A stretch of DNA of 64,000 nucleotides from JAEUMG01 sp963805405 (GCA_963805405.1 CAWDUC010000011.1:1-64000); one strand, 5' to 3'. Counted from the first letter of the stretch, positions 33,234 through 43,149 are shown. The notes: generated from the sequence alone by a model not told the origin. Translations and numbers: made by a program.

Positions 33234-34193
33234 ATGTCTCTCGAAGCATTAGGCTGGAACGCGCGATGGCAAGAGAAGTTTGAAGCCCACGGCGGCGGGG
33301 GCCTGGTGCCTGCACGCGTCGTTGGCGAGCACCGAAGTCACTATAGGATCGCCACTGCAGTGACAGAACTTTCAGCAGGCACACCCGGGCGATTGCGCAA
33401 CGCGGCGGGCGAGCGTTCGGACTTGCCGGGCGTTGGAGACTTCGTAGCGGCAGACCTTTCCGAGCTGGATAGCCCGACGATTGAGGTGGTGCTGCCCCGG
33501 ACGAGCGCACTAATTCGCAAAGCATCTGGAAAGCCCGACCCGCAGCTTTTGGCTGCGAATATCGATGTCGTGTTCATCGTGACCTCGATGGGTGGCGACT
33601 TCAATCTGCTGCGCATGAAGCGCTATTGTACCTTGGTGCAACAAAGCGGCGCCGCTCCCGTGATTGTGGTGAACAAATCGGATCTAGAGAACAATGTTGT
33701 CGGATCGGCTGGCGAGATCGAAGGACTCGGTCATGACCTGCCGGTTCATGTGATCAGTGCGCGCGCTCGGGAAAGCATGCAGGATCTGGAACAGTATTTC
33801 ACGGGTAATCGCACCGTCGCACTCATTGGCTCTTCCGGCGTCGGCAAATCGACATTGACCAACCAGTTGCTCGGCCGCGACGCGCAAGCAACACAGGAAG
33901 TTCGCGACTATGATGGGCGCGGGCGACATACGACAACCAGTCGTCAGCTCCTCGTCCGGTCGCAAGGCGGAGCTATTATCGACACTCCTGGTCTCAGGGG
34001 TCTGGAAACCTGGGACGCCTCAGAAGCGCCTAAGGGTGGGTTCGATGATATCGAAGGCCTGGCTTTGCAATGCCGGTTTCGTAACTGTCGCCACTACACC
34101 GAGCCGGATTGCGCCGTTCGATCTGCTGTCGGGCGGGGCGACCTCGATGCCGCACGCTTATCCGACTACATCAAACAGGCACGCGGTCATTGA
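33234..34193 (+). CDS. rsgA: Ribosome small-subunit GTPase RsgA, slightly short
   Basis: The protein has 319 residues. The OB-fold lies at the N-terminus (RVVGEHRSHYRI, LPGVGDFVAA). The circularly permuted GTPase order is visible: NKSD (G4), then GSSGVGKST (G1), RHTTTSRQL (G2) and DTPGLRGLE (G3). The zinc site is CRFRNCRHYTEPDCAV. RsgA removes maturation factors from the 30S subunit. The C-terminus ends at QARGH, about 30 residues shorter than usual, perhaps a frameshift. An extra copy on an island is unusual. Confidence 0.85.
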   Translation: MSLEALGWNARWQEKFEAHGGGGLVPARVVGEHRSHYRIATAVTELSAGTPGRLRNAAGERSDLPGVGDFVAADLSELDSPTIEVVLPRTSALIRKASGKPDPQLLAANIDVVFIVTSMGGDFNLLRMKRYCTLVQQSGAAPVIVVNKSDLENNVVGSAGEIEGLGHDLPVHVISARARESMQDLEQYFTGNRTVALIGSSGVGKSTLTNQLLGRDAQATQEVRDYDGRGRHTTTSRQLLVRSQGGAIIDTPGLRGLETWDASEAPKGGFDDIEGLALQCRFRNCRHYTEPDCAVRSAVGRGDLDAARLSDYIKQARGH

Positions 34194-34373
34194 CCTATGC
34201 AATATCGCTCCTTCGGCGGCGGCAACCCCATCCCCGTCAAGATCGAGATAGCACTCAATTGAGGCCGCTTTTGCATTGATGTCGGCGATCACCGTCGGAC
34301 AGTTATACGGAAAATTGCCGAAAGCATCGAAAGGGCCGGAACTTGCAGAGCGGATCGCGGCTTAAGGCGTGAT

Positions 34374-35133
34374 ATGTCAATCAAGTACGATTTTCAGCGT
34401 CGAGTTGCAGTCGTCACTGGCGGCTCAAAAGGCATAGGTAGTGTATCGCTGAGCAGCTGCGCGATGCGGGCGCGGAAGTATTCGTCTGGGACGTCGTCCC
34501 AGCATTCGACGGGGTATCTTACTCGGAGGTGAATGCGCGGGAATCAATCGCGCGAGGCGTCTCGCAATTCGCCGCGGCAGGCCGGCCGATCCACATTCTG
34601 GTCACAGCGCCGGGTTCGCCGGCTCCAGCACCCCCGTGCTCCAGTTTGACCCGGACACTTGGCGACGGATCGTCGAGGTAAATCTCATCAGCACTTTTGA
34701 GGTTTGCCGACAGGTCGTTCCCTTCATGAAGAAAGCCGATTACGGTCGCGTCGTCAACATGGCTTCACTTGCCGGCAAAGACGGGACGCCGTTGATGTCC
34801 GCCTATGCGGCGTCGAAAGCGGGCGTCATAGCCTTCACTAAGTCGTTCGGCAAAGAGCTGGCCGACACTAACATTCGCGTGAACTCCGTCGCGCCCGCCG
34901 CCATCGAAGCCGACATCCTTAGTCAGCTATCGCCGGAAGCCGTACGCCGCATGATTGAAATCAGCCCTATGAAAAGGCTGGGTACAGTTGAGGAGGTGTC
35001 TGACATCGTGCTCTTCCTCTGCTCTGAGGCTATCCTTCAACACTGGTGCGTGCTTAGACGTGTCTGGAGCGCGTGCGGTCCCTCCAGCCCAGTGCTTGTG
35101 TTTTTTGCTCCAAATCGCCAAGTCTTGGTTTGA
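34374..35133 (+). pseudogene. SDR-family oxidoreductase, three frameshifts
   Basis: MSIKYDFQRRVAVVTGGSKGIG gives the NAD(P)-binding loop. Frame changes occur near 34442, 34605 and 35032. Between them lie IAEQLRDAGAEVFVWDV, VNLISTFEVCRQVVPFMKK, VVNMASLAGKDG, SAYAASKAG (catalytic Tyr and Lys) and RVNSVAPAAIEADILSQL. After the last break SFNTGACLDVSG gives the usual C-terminal strand. All catalytic parts exist, so with corrected frames it would be a working dehydrogenase of about 245 residues. Confidence 0.75.
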
Positions 35134-35523
35134 CCGATCGCACAGATTTAGCGATGTGCGGCCGACAGACATCGTCTCCAGCACGATGGCAATATTCCGT
35201 TGCGAGGATGATGAAAGCCCGGCCTATGCGATCCGCACCAAGTCGGATGAAAAACACGTCGGTGAGCCACAAACTCCGCAATTCGGCCGCTTTCTGGGAA
35301 CCTTCTGCTTCCGTAACCCTTCCAGTTTAGCCGGATTGGCGCGACCACGCTGAAATCGGATCCCAGAACCAATCAGATCCTGACCGCGCTCTTCATTGTT
35401 AACAGAGGGCCTGAAGCCCACGAACGGGCTTTAAAGGGAGAATCCGTAACGGCCTGACAGTTAAGGCCTGTCGGCCTGTATCTCGACTACACGACACAAC
35501 GCCGACGCCGGAGGATGTGAGTG
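35134..35523. other. No gene recognised
   Basis: Frames on both strands are mutual shadows without motifs. A short AGCCC/GGGCT hairpin lies near 35413-35432. Confidence 0.4.
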
Positions 35524-35661
35524 ATGAAACAACAAATAAACACAACGGACGTTCGCCAGGGCATAACTCTTGGTACGATGCGATGGGTCTTAGGGCTCGG
35601 AATTGCTGGATCAATTTTCGCTCTAATAGCTGCGGGCTTTTGGGTTAAATTTTGGATGTAG
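35524..35661 (+). CDS. Small single-pass membrane protein (45 aa)
   Basis: MKQQINTTDVRQGITLGTMR is followed by one membrane segment (VLGLGIAGSIFALIAAGFWV). GGAGG lies 9 nt before the ATG. Short proteins with a DxRQG motif before one helix are common in Rhizobiales; their role is unknown. Confidence 0.6.
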   Translation: MKQQINTTDVRQGITLGTMRWVLGLGIAGSIFALIAAGFWVKFWM

Positions 35662-35767
35662 GCTGCCAGCGCGATGATGTCTCCCAGCCGCCAAGCTCGG
35701 ATATATACGTGGGAGGTAGGCTCCCTTTGCGCCAAAAGCGCGCCGATCAATACAATGATCATCGACG

Positions 35768-37123
35768 TCACAAAGTCGGGCGATTGCTAGCCGCGGTAGG
35801 AATATCCCTGCGGTTCCCACCCGGTCTCGTCAGCCAAGTCAGTACCAGGAAACCAAGGGCGGCTGAGACGACCGAAGCGCCAAGAATGCCGAGCTTTACG
35901 GCGTTCAGTGCCTCGTCATCGAAAGCGAGATCGGCGATAAATAGCGCCATCGTAAAGCCGATGCCGGTAAGCAGGCTTCCTCCTGCCAGCAATCCCCAAG
36001 ACAAGTCGCTTGGAAGGGTGCCGAGGCGCGACTTCACGGCCAGAACACTGAAAAGTATCACGCCCACCGGCTTGCCCGCCGTAAAGGCTATGAAGATTGC
36101 AGTCGTCAGAGTAGCGTCGAAAGTCGTAGCCGCGAGTGGCACGCCCGCATTTGCCAAAGCAAAGACCGGAAGGATTCCGAATGCGACCCACGGATGAAGC
36201 GCGATTTCTAGACGCTCGATCGGAGACAGCGCCTCACGTGTTGCGACCCTGGCCCGATGGAGGTCGTCGCGGGCTGCCGAATCCCCGCTCCAGTGGTCGC
36301 CTGGAGGGTATGCAATCACCTTGTTGAGTATGGCATGCAGGCGCCTGTCGCTCACCCAGCTCCGTGCCGGGGTCATCAGTCCGAGCACCACACCGGTCAG
36401 CGTCGCGTGAATACCCGAAATGTCGAGCGCAAGCCAAATCCCAATACCGATCGCAAAAAATGCCGGAATGCTCCGGACCCCCAAGCGCGCCATAGCGGCC
36501 ACGCCGGCAAGCCCCAGCACTGCCAATCCGATCGCTATCCAGTTTAAGGTTTCGCCATATCCGATGGCCACGATAAGGATTGCTCCAACATCGTCGAAAA
36601 TCGCCAATGCGAGCAGAAACAGCCTTAGACTCGCTGGAACCCGGGAACCAAGAACCGCGAGACAGCCGATGACAAAAGCAGTGTCGGTCGACATCACCGT
36701 TCCCCAGCCGCTTGCACCGGGTCCGTCGCCAACGATCAACAGAAACGCCCCAGCCGGCACCACCATTCCGCCCAGAGCAGCGGCGAAGGGTAGTGCAGCC
36801 ATTCGCGGGTCGTGTAGCTCACCTAGAATTAATTCACGTTTTAATTCGAGAGCGATGATGAAAAAGAATAGCGTCATCAAGCCATCGTTGATCCAATCCT
36901 TTAGGGACCGGGAAAGCTCCATCTCCCCAACCCGGACGCCAATTGTCATCTCCCAAAAGTTGAAGAACGGTACCGACCACGCGGAGTTGGCAAGGGCGAG
37001 CGCCAGTAGAGTGCTAATTAGCAGAAGGAAGCCCGCCACTGCTTCTATGCGGAGGAAGCGCATGAATGGCTTGGTCAACCAATCTGCGGGTGCGCTCGGA
37101 AGCCGGGAAAGGCCTTCGTTCAT
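35768..37123 (-). CDS. nhaA: Na+/H+ antiporter NhaA
   Basis: The protein has 451 residues with about 12 membrane helices. The pump core is LFLLALAIFDDVGAILIVA, where DD is the ion-binding aspartate pair. The GWGTVMSTDTAFVIGCLAVLG segment and ALELKRELILGELHDPRMAALP are further signatures. It exchanges external protons for internal sodium in the inner membrane and helps with salt and alkaline stress. It is single and intact in this frame-poor island. Confidence 0.93.
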   Translation of the reverse strand: MNEGLSRLPSAPADWLTKPFMRFLRIEAVAGFLLLISTLLALALANSAWSVPFFNFWEMTIGVRVGEMELSRSLKDWINDGLMTLFFFIIALELKRELILGELHDPRMAALPFAAALGGMVVPAGAFLLIVGDGPGASGWGTVMSTDTAFVIGCLAVLGSRVPASLRLFLLALAIFDDVGAILIVAIGYGETLNWIAIGLAVLGLAGVAAMARLGVRSIPAFFAIGIGIWLALDISGIHATLTGVVLGLMTPARSWVSDRRLHAILNKVIAYPPGDHWSGDSAARDDLHRARVATREALSPIERLEIALHPWVAFGILPVFALANAGVPLAATTFDATLTTAIFIAFTAGKPVGVILFSVLAVKSRLGTLPSDLSWGLLAGGSLLTGIGFTMALFIADLAFDDEALNAVKLGILGASVVSAALGFLVLTWLTRPGGNRRDIPTAASNRPTL

Positions 37124-37479
37124 TTCACAAACCTTCGGCTTTCGATGACGATGTTAAGGACCCGGGAGACTGCGAATTACCGGGACGATCCAAATAATCG
37201 ATTAGCACATAGTTGAACGGCCGCCCCACGATGCATTACCGCGACGTAGGTCGCGTGACCTCTACAGATTGACAGGGCTGGTAACGATCTTCGTCAGCGA
37301 TTGCCCCGCTGCTGATCATGTCGGTTATGCGGCACTCAACAATGTGCGATCGGTCACTACATCTCTTCGGTCATCTATTGCGCGAAGGATGGCTTTCGTT
37401 CAGACTCGATGACGACATAGCGAGAGTTCCTAACTCCGCAACGCTTCTTCGGTTACCTATTGCCCCCGGACATGAAGAG
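37124..37479. other. No gene recognised
   Basis: A plus-strand frame at 37318-37644 has no motif and runs antisense to the gene at 37480-37761. Confidence 0.4.
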
Positions 37480-37761
37480 CTAGCCGGTCCTTGCGAAGGA
37501 ACGTGCTGCGCTAGGCTCGGGACGCGCACAGGATCGGGCTGCCGGCTCATGGGCTGTGTCAGGCGAGATTGCCGGTGCTGGCACCTTGATGCGGACACCG
37601 ATCCCACCTGCCACGCCTGTGATCGCCCGAATAAGCTCGGCTAGAGCGACCTCCGGAAACTCCTTCCGCAACGCTTCTGCGACTGCATCCACCTCAATGG
37701 CGCGATCCAGAATGAAGGAATTGGTCAAGCGTGCAACAATACGGTCTTGCAGAAGTGACAT
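37480..37761 (-). CDS. Hypothetical protein under a conserved leader (gene B)
   Basis: The protein has 93 residues: SLLQDRIVARLTNSFILDRAIEVDAVAEALRKEFPEV, then LAELIRAITGVAGGIGVRI. The VDAxAxA...FP...L...I pattern parallels gene A at 22247-22576. The C-terminal 30 residues are low complexity. The conserved leader (37766-37854) covers its ribosome site. Confidence 0.6.
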   Translation of the reverse strand: MSLLQDRIVARLTNSFILDRAIEVDAVAEALRKEFPEVALAELIRAITGVAGGIGVRIKVPAPAISPDTAHEPAARSCARPEPSAARSFARTG

Positions 37762-37765
37762 ATTC

Positions 37766-37854
37766 GCCTCCCAGGCGTCGAATTGGAGCGGGAGTGCAAT
37801 TCATGTCTCTCAGTCGCCGGCGCTCAGCTATACATGGTCCGGCGATGGCCTCAC
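37766..37854 (-). promoter_or_regulatory. Conserved 5' leader with anti-Shine-Dalgarno segment, copy B
   Basis: On the minus strand TCGCCGG/CCGGCGA form a perfect 7-bp stem, followed by CTGAGAGACA, TGCACTCCCGCTC and the ribosome site GGGAGG. CTCCC (37794-37790) can pair with the ribosome site (37772-37768). The order matches copy A at 22581-22662; one stem pair that is a mismatch there is a proper pair here. Confidence 0.6.
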
Positions 37855-37954
37855 TTTGCGCCGAAGCCCTGGCTCGCGCTATATACAAAGACATGATGGT
37901 CTAAATTTCGGTGGACTTCGCTTGCCGTTAAAATCGCCACACTGCGGTGATGAG

Positions 37955-38342
37955 GTGAATCAATCGCGGCGGTTGCAACAACATAGCGAGGCCCGGAAGA
38001 CGCGCAAGTTGCGCTGCAGCGCGTTGGTGCGTCGCCAGGAGGGCCGGAAAGGCCGTGGCGACGCACTGATCGGCGCGAAGGAATCCCTCAAGCACGTCGA
38101 GTGGATCAAGCTGGTTGCGGGTGAGTTGCCGTTTGGCATGAACATCGTGCAGCGGCTGATGCACGTGGCTTCAGACGAGCGGTTGCGAATTACGGCGCAT
38201 GCGCCGCTTTTGCCCGCATCGTGGACAACCCTCTATGCCCTTCACCGTCTCGACACCGGGGAGCTCGGGCAGTCCTTCGCCAGCGGCGCTATCCATCCCA
38301 AGATTGAGCGCAATCGCCCCGGAAGGCGGCGCTATTCTTTGA
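37955..38342 (+). CDS. DUF3102-like phage/plasmid protein, 3' end uncertain
   Basis: DALIGAKESLKHVEWIKLVAGELPFGMNIVQRLMHVASDERLR, then LLPASWTTLYALHRLDTGELG resembles the helical DUF3102 family found in phages and plasmids (EAKxxLxHGxWxxWxxxxLPF-type repeat). GTG 37955 is a guess. After about 38320 the frame stays open to 38611 but runs antisense to a membrane protein gene, so a frameshift near the end is likely, and the stop at 38340-38342 in another frame is plausible. Confidence 0.5.
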
Positions 38343-38684
38343 GCGCGCGCTTCTCGATACGGCGCGCGACCTTTCCGCGAATTCCAGCTGCTACGACGGC
38401 CGCAACAATCACGCCGACGACAAATCCCACATCGACGAATGGGGTTGGGGCTGGGAGGGTGGCCCCGGCTAACTGCAGAAGGAACCCTCCAAAAAGGAAG
38501 CTGAAGCCGAGGAGATTATCCGCCTGGCTTCCGATAGCGAAGCAAGCAACTCGCGGTTCATCCCCCATTTCGTGGCTGCCAATTCTCGAAGGACTGCGGA
38601 GCCGCTTGTAAAGTGGCTCCATGCGATGAACGAGACGCCGACAAGATCGGCAAATAGCCCGGCGATCGTGACTGACCAAGTCAC
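38332..38684 (-). pseudogene. Small membrane protein, one frameshift
   Basis: TWSVTIAGLFADLVGVSFIAWSHF is the first membrane helix, followed by LRELAATKWGMNRELLASLSEA. One base is missing near 38525, after which LLGFSFLFGGFLLQLAGATL and VDVGFVVGVIVAAVVAAGIR give two more helices and a basic end. The intact form has about 117 residues. GTG 38684 overlaps the stop of the upstream mini-ORF (GTGA). No family recognised. Confidence 0.55.
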
Positions 38685-38839
38685 CCCAGCATCCCGCGGC
38701 GCTTCAGGTAGTCACGCATTGGGACGTGATCCTCGATACCCAAGCCATGCCAACCGTCCGCGAGAGGTGCGGGCTCGTTTATTCGCACAACCGGCGTGTG
38801 GCCAACGATCTCAAGGATGTTCGCAAATTTCCGAGCCAT
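38681..38839 (-). pseudogene. Chimeric mini-ORF with cysteine-synthase N-terminus (52 aa)
   Basis: MARKFANILEIVGHTPVVRIN is the opening of a cysteine synthase (CysK). The frame then changes character (EPAPLADGWHG) and ends RDYLKRRGMLG, a tail also seen at 21257-21361. GGAG lies upstream and the stop overlaps the next GTG. It looks like a cysK gene cut after 20 codons and joined to another 3' end. Confidence 0.4.
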
Positions 38840-39327
38840 GGGTGTTGTGCTCCTCGCCTTGCAATTGATCGACGACCTTGAACCAGAAAGTTATCATCCT
38901 CAAGGCGATGGAGCTCCGACCGTCGGAAGTGGGTTGGCTAAAGGATTGCCGATGTTGCTCCTTACGGCCATCCCCCATTGTATCGTGCGCCAAATTGACC
39001 TGCTACCAGAGCGAAGCTGGAACGGCGTGAGCGACGAAACGGTGCCGGCGAAGAGAGGTAAAAAGTGCGTCAATCCTTTCCTCTGAGGGGAGACGACTGA
39101 AACTTCCGGCCTCCCGTGCGGCTTTGAACGGCAGGTCAGCCTGACGCTCGCGTTGCGAGCTCTTTTCAGATAGCTAATACGCATGCGTAGCAGGCCCATA
39201 CCCTGTCCGAAGCTATGCGACCCTCATGCATGCCTGTTGGTCTCGGCCTCAAAGGCTTTTCTCGCGTTGACCGATCACAAGGATTGGTCTGTAGTGGGAC
39301 GGGCGGCATTGGTCGGATTGCTTGGCG
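38840..39327. other. No gene recognised
   Basis: This region is upstream of the PPIase operon. No motif-bearing frame was found; a promoter for the operon should lie near 39250-39320 but no clear consensus is seen. Confidence 0.4.
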
Positions 39328-40185
39328 ATGAAATTTCTGAGGGATCCGCTCGTTCATTTTACGCTGGCTGCAGCTTTGCTGTTTGCCGTCTACGCAGCTT
39401 TGAGTCGCGACGAGCGCCAGGATGCGATGGCCCAGCAGGTCCTCATCAGCGAAGGCAAGATTCGCTGGCTTCAGCAGACCTTTTCCAACCAGTGGCAGCG
39501 GACGCCTACCTCCGAAGAGACGGAGAATCTCGTCGCAGGCCTGGTGGAAGAGGAGTTGCTCTCGCGCGAAGCAAAGTCTCTTGGGCTTGACCAGGACGAC
39601 ACGATCATACGCCGCAGATTGGCGCAGAAGCTCGGCTTTCTGATCGATGACACGACGCGGATTGCCGAACCCAGTGACGCGCAGCTTCGGCGCTTCTACT
39701 CGGACAACATTGATCATTTCACATCGATGCCGGCGATTTCCTTCCGGCAGGTCTACTTCAGCCCGCAGCAGCGGCCGAACGTCGAGCAAGACGCCAAGGC
39801 GGCACTGGTGTTGATTTCTGCCGGCGGCGAAACAGGCGCCGCTCTTGGCGATCGATTAATGCTCGATGCGGAGTTCCACGATGCCGACCAACGGACGGTG
39901 TCCAGCCTCTTCGGCGCGGATTTTGCCAATGCTATCTTCGCAATGACGCCCCATGCCTGGCATGGCCCAGTGGCGTCGGGCTTTGGCTTTCATCTTGTCG
40001 AGGTGACAGACCAACGGCCTGCGGAAAGCCTCCCTTTCGACAGCGTTCGCGACAAGGTTATCGTCGAATGGCGCAGGCAAGAGGAAGCCAAAATCAAGGC
40101 CGCCTATCTGGATAGGCTCAAGAGCAAATACGGTGTCGATATCGAACCTGGCGCAAAGGCATTGCTTGAAGGAACCGGCCAGTGA
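39328..40185 (+). CDS. Membrane-anchored peptidyl-prolyl isomerase (PpiC/parvulin type)
   Basis: The protein has 285 residues. One N-terminal membrane anchor (DPLVHFTLAAALLFAVYAAL) is followed by a SurA-like helical region (VLISEGKIRWLQQTF, EETENLVAGLVEEELLSREAKSLGLD) and a parvulin domain (ISFRQVYFSPQQ, FHLVEVTDQRPAESLPFD). It faces the periplasm and helps fold exported proteins. The stop overlaps the next start (GTGA). It is first in a three-gene operon that recurs in proteobacteria. Confidence 0.85.
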   Translation: MKFLRDPLVHFTLAAALLFAVYAALSRDERQDAMAQQVLISEGKIRWLQQTFSNQWQRTPTSEETENLVAGLVEEELLSREAKSLGLDQDDTIIRRRLAQKLGFLIDDTTRIAEPSDAQLRRFYSDNIDHFTSMPAISFRQVYFSPQQRPNVEQDAKAALVLISAGGETGAALGDRLMLDAEFHDADQRTVSSLFGADFANAIFAMTPHAWHGPVASGFGFHLVEVTDQRPAESLPFDSVRDKVIVEWRRQEEAKIKAAYLDRLKSKYGVDIEPGAKALLEGTGQ

Positions 40186-41189
40186 CCGTAGCAACGCGCG
40201 CGCTTCTGAACGTGCTCGCCGCGCTCGGTTTCATATGTCTCCTGATGCAGCAGCCGGCCTTCGCGCATGAAGTACGTCCGGCCTACCTGGAATTGAAGGA
40301 AACGTCGCCCGGCGTTTTTGATGTCCTCTTCAAGACCCCAATGCGCGGCGACTCGCGCCTATCGCTTTCCGCACGGTTGCCCGGAAATGCCGAAGTCAGG
40401 ACTCCGACGGTCTCTCAAATGACCGATGATGCGATGGTTCAGACCTGGGAGATTGCGGCCCTTTCTCCATTTGCCGGTCAAATCGTGGCGATCGACGGGC
40501 TTGAGAGCACGATGACCGACGCGTTGGTTCGCATTGAATTCGCCGACGGCCGCACCTGGGTGCAGAGGCTGACGCCCGGAGCACCACAGGCGATGATTCC
40601 GACCAGCCAGACCGGATGGGACGTGGCATTCACCTATCTGAGCCTGGGCATCGAACATATATTGCTGGGAATAGACCATCTGCTGTTTGTGCTTGGTCTC
40701 ATATTGCTCACAGCCAATATCCGAGATCTAATCAAGGCGATCACCGCCTTCACGCTTGCCCATAGTGTGACTCTCGCAGCGGCGACGCTGGGCTTCGTTC
40801 ATGTTCCCCCAGCTCCTATCGAGGCGGCAATCGCTTTGTCGATCGTATTCGTGGCGGTGGAGATTGTTCATGCGCAGCAGGGCCGTATCGGCGTTGCCGT
40901 CAGGATGCCCTGGCTGATCGCATTCGCGTTCGGCCTGTTGCACGGATTCGGATTTGCCGGCGCGCTCAGCGAAGTCGGGATTCCGGCGGGGCATATCCCG
41001 GTGGCACTTCTTTTCTTCAATCTGGGCGTTGAGGTCGGACAATTGATGTTCGTCGCAGTCGTCCTCGGTGCGCGTTTCATGTTGCAGTCAATCTGGGGCC
41101 GTTGGCCGCATTGGACGCGTTTGGTGCCGCCCTATGCGATCGGCACCATCGCCATGTTCTGGGTATTTCAACGCGTCGCAATGTTTTGA
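40182..41189 (+). CDS. HupE/UreJ-family membrane protein
   Basis: The protein has 335 residues. A signal-like N-terminus ends at AFAHEVRPAYLEL. A beta-rich exported domain spans residues about 30-145. The C-terminal membrane part has the family signature IEHILLGIDHLLFVLGLILL (His-rich), TAFTLAHSVTLA and GLLHGFGFAGAL. Such His motifs suggest nickel or cobalt handling, as in HupE/UreJ permeases. It is coupled to the PPIase and the DUF3604 gene. Confidence 0.85.
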   Translation: MTVATRALLNVLAALGFICLLMQQPAFAHEVRPAYLELKETSPGVFDVLFKTPMRGDSRLSLSARLPGNAEVRTPTVSQMTDDAMVQTWEIAALSPFAGQIVAIDGLESTMTDALVRIEFADGRTWVQRLTPGAPQAMIPTSQTGWDVAFTYLSLGIEHILLGIDHLLFVLGLILLTANIRDLIKAITAFTLAHSVTLAAATLGFVHVPPAPIEAAIALSIVFVAVEIVHAQQGRIGVAVRMPWLIAFAFGLLHGFGFAGALSEVGIPAGHIPVALLFFNLGVEVGQLMFVAVVLGARFMLQSIWGRWPHWTRLVPPYAIGTIAMFWVFQRVAMF

Positions 41190-41200
41190 GGGAGGATAGG

Positions 41201-43149
41201 ATGCGAAATCACCTGAAAGGTTTAGTAGCGAGCATTATCGGGCTCGCTTTGACGGTTCCGTCATTGGCAGAAGAAAAGATCGTCACTGACATCGGGACGC
41301 TCGATAAGGAATCGGCCGATCGGGTGTTTCCCGCCAAGCGCTCCTATTCCCCCTATGCTGGGCGAAATTTCCCGACCCGCCCTCTGTTTGGCGACACCCA
41401 TCTCCACACGATGTTCTCGTTTGACGCTGGCGCCTTCGGCGCTCGCCTTGGTCCCAGCGATGCCTATCGCTTTGCCAAGGGTGAGGAAATCATGGCCTCA
41501 TCGGGACAGCCGGCGAAGTTGTCTCGACCGCTAGATTTCCTGGTGGTCGCCGACCACTCCGACAATATGGGATTCTTTCCAGATATGCTCGCTGGAAAGC
41601 CGGACGTGCTGGCGGATCCGACTGGGCGGAAATGGTACAATATGATCCAATCCGGCCAGGGCGCGGATGCGGCGATCGAGATGATTGTCGCGTTCTCGCA
41701 GGGCACCTTTCCACAGGCGCTCTTGTCGCTTCCCGGAACGCCCGCTTACCGCGGCGCCTGGCAGGAGACCATCAAAGCCGCCGAAGAAGCCAATGACCCG
41801 GGGCATTTTACAGCGTTCATCGGCTACGAATGGACCTCAAATACCGGCGGCAACAATCTCCACCGGAATGTCATCTTTCGCGACAATGGCGACAAGGCGA
41901 GCGAAGTTGAACCCTTTATCACGATGGCTCCCCTTGGAAGCGACAATCCGCGCGATCTCTGGAAGTGGATGGCAGCCTACGAGGCCAAGACCGGCGGCGA
42001 CGTATTGGCGATCGCCCACAACGGCAATTTGTCGAATGGGCGCATGTTTCCTATAATCGAATCCTTCACCGGCAAGCCGATTGATCGGGAATATGCCGAG
42101 GCTCGTGCGACCTGGGAGCGCCTCTATGAGGCGACCCAGATCAAGGGCGATGGTGAGACGCATCCCTTTCTTTCGCCCAATGACGAGTTCGCCAATTTCG
42201 AGCGTTGGGACAAGGGCAATCTCGACCTCAGCGAACTGAAAAAACCCGAGATGCTCGAGTACGAATACGCCCGCTCTGCCTTGAAGCTCGGCCTCAAGCT
42301 GGAGAGCGACCTTGGAGTTAACCCTTACAAATTCGGCATGGTTGGCTCGACCGACGCCCATACGGGTCTCGCCGCCGTCGAAGAGGATAATTTTTTCGGC
42401 AAGACAACAAGCTCCGAGCCGAGTGCGGGTCGGGCGACACATCCTTTCGTCAAAACCGACAAGGCGGTGATCATGGGCTGGGAGCAGACGGCGTCGGGCT
42501 ATGCCGCCGTCTGGGCGACCGAAAACACGCGCGAAGCCATTTTCGACGCGATGGAGCGCCGTGAAACCTACGCGACGACCGGGCCCCGCATGATGGTGCG
42601 CTTCTTCGGCGGCTTCGACTTCGCGGCGGCAGATGCCAATACCCGCAACCCAGCCGTCATCGGCTATACAAAGGGCGTGCCGATGGGCGGTGATCTGGGG
42701 TCCGCGCCGGCGGGCAAGGCGGTCTACATTCCTCGTCGCCGCACTCAAGGATCCAATCGGCGCCAATCTCGATCGTTATCAGATCGTCAAGGGCTGGATC
42801 GATGTTAAGGGTGAGGTGCAGCGAGAAGGTCTACGACGTCGCCTGGTCGGGCGATCGCAAAGCGGGTGCCGATGGAAAGGTGCCCCCCGTCGGAAGCACC
42901 GTTGATGTTGCCAATGCGACATGGACCAACACGATCGGCGCGCCGGAATTGATCGCGGTCTGGACGGATCCCGATTTCGATCCAGCGCAGCGTGCCTTCT
43001 ACTATGGCCGTGTCCTGGAAATCCCCACACCACGGTGGACTGCTTACGACGCTAAATATTTTGATGTGAAAATGGCGCCGGAAGTCACCATGGAGATGCA
43101 GGAGCGCGCTTACACGTCGCCGATCTGGTATACGCCTGCGAGGCAGTGA
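41201..43149 (+). pseudogene. DUF3604 protein (PHP-like metal-dependent hydrolase), two late frameshifts
   Basis: The intact protein has about 648 residues. A signal peptide (MRNHLKGLVASIIGLALTVPSLA) defines the start. Motifs: FGDTHLHTMFSFDA (metal His pair), VVADHSDNMG, IGYEWTS, AIAHNGNLSNG, GSTDAHTG. Near 42722 and 42822 single extra bases shift the frame. FLVAALKDPIGANLDRYQIV and EKVYDVAWSGDRKAG continue in other frames to 43149. The tail is well conserved, so the indels may be consensus errors. It is third in the operon. Confidence 0.85.

Noticed and set aside
37556..38611. A 351-codon plus-strand frame
   Set aside because: Its first third is antisense to gene B and its last third antisense to a membrane protein; only the middle (37955-38320) resembles a known family.
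41837..42766. A 309-codon minus-strand frame inside the DUF3604 gene
   Set aside because: It is the antisense shadow of a well conserved gene.
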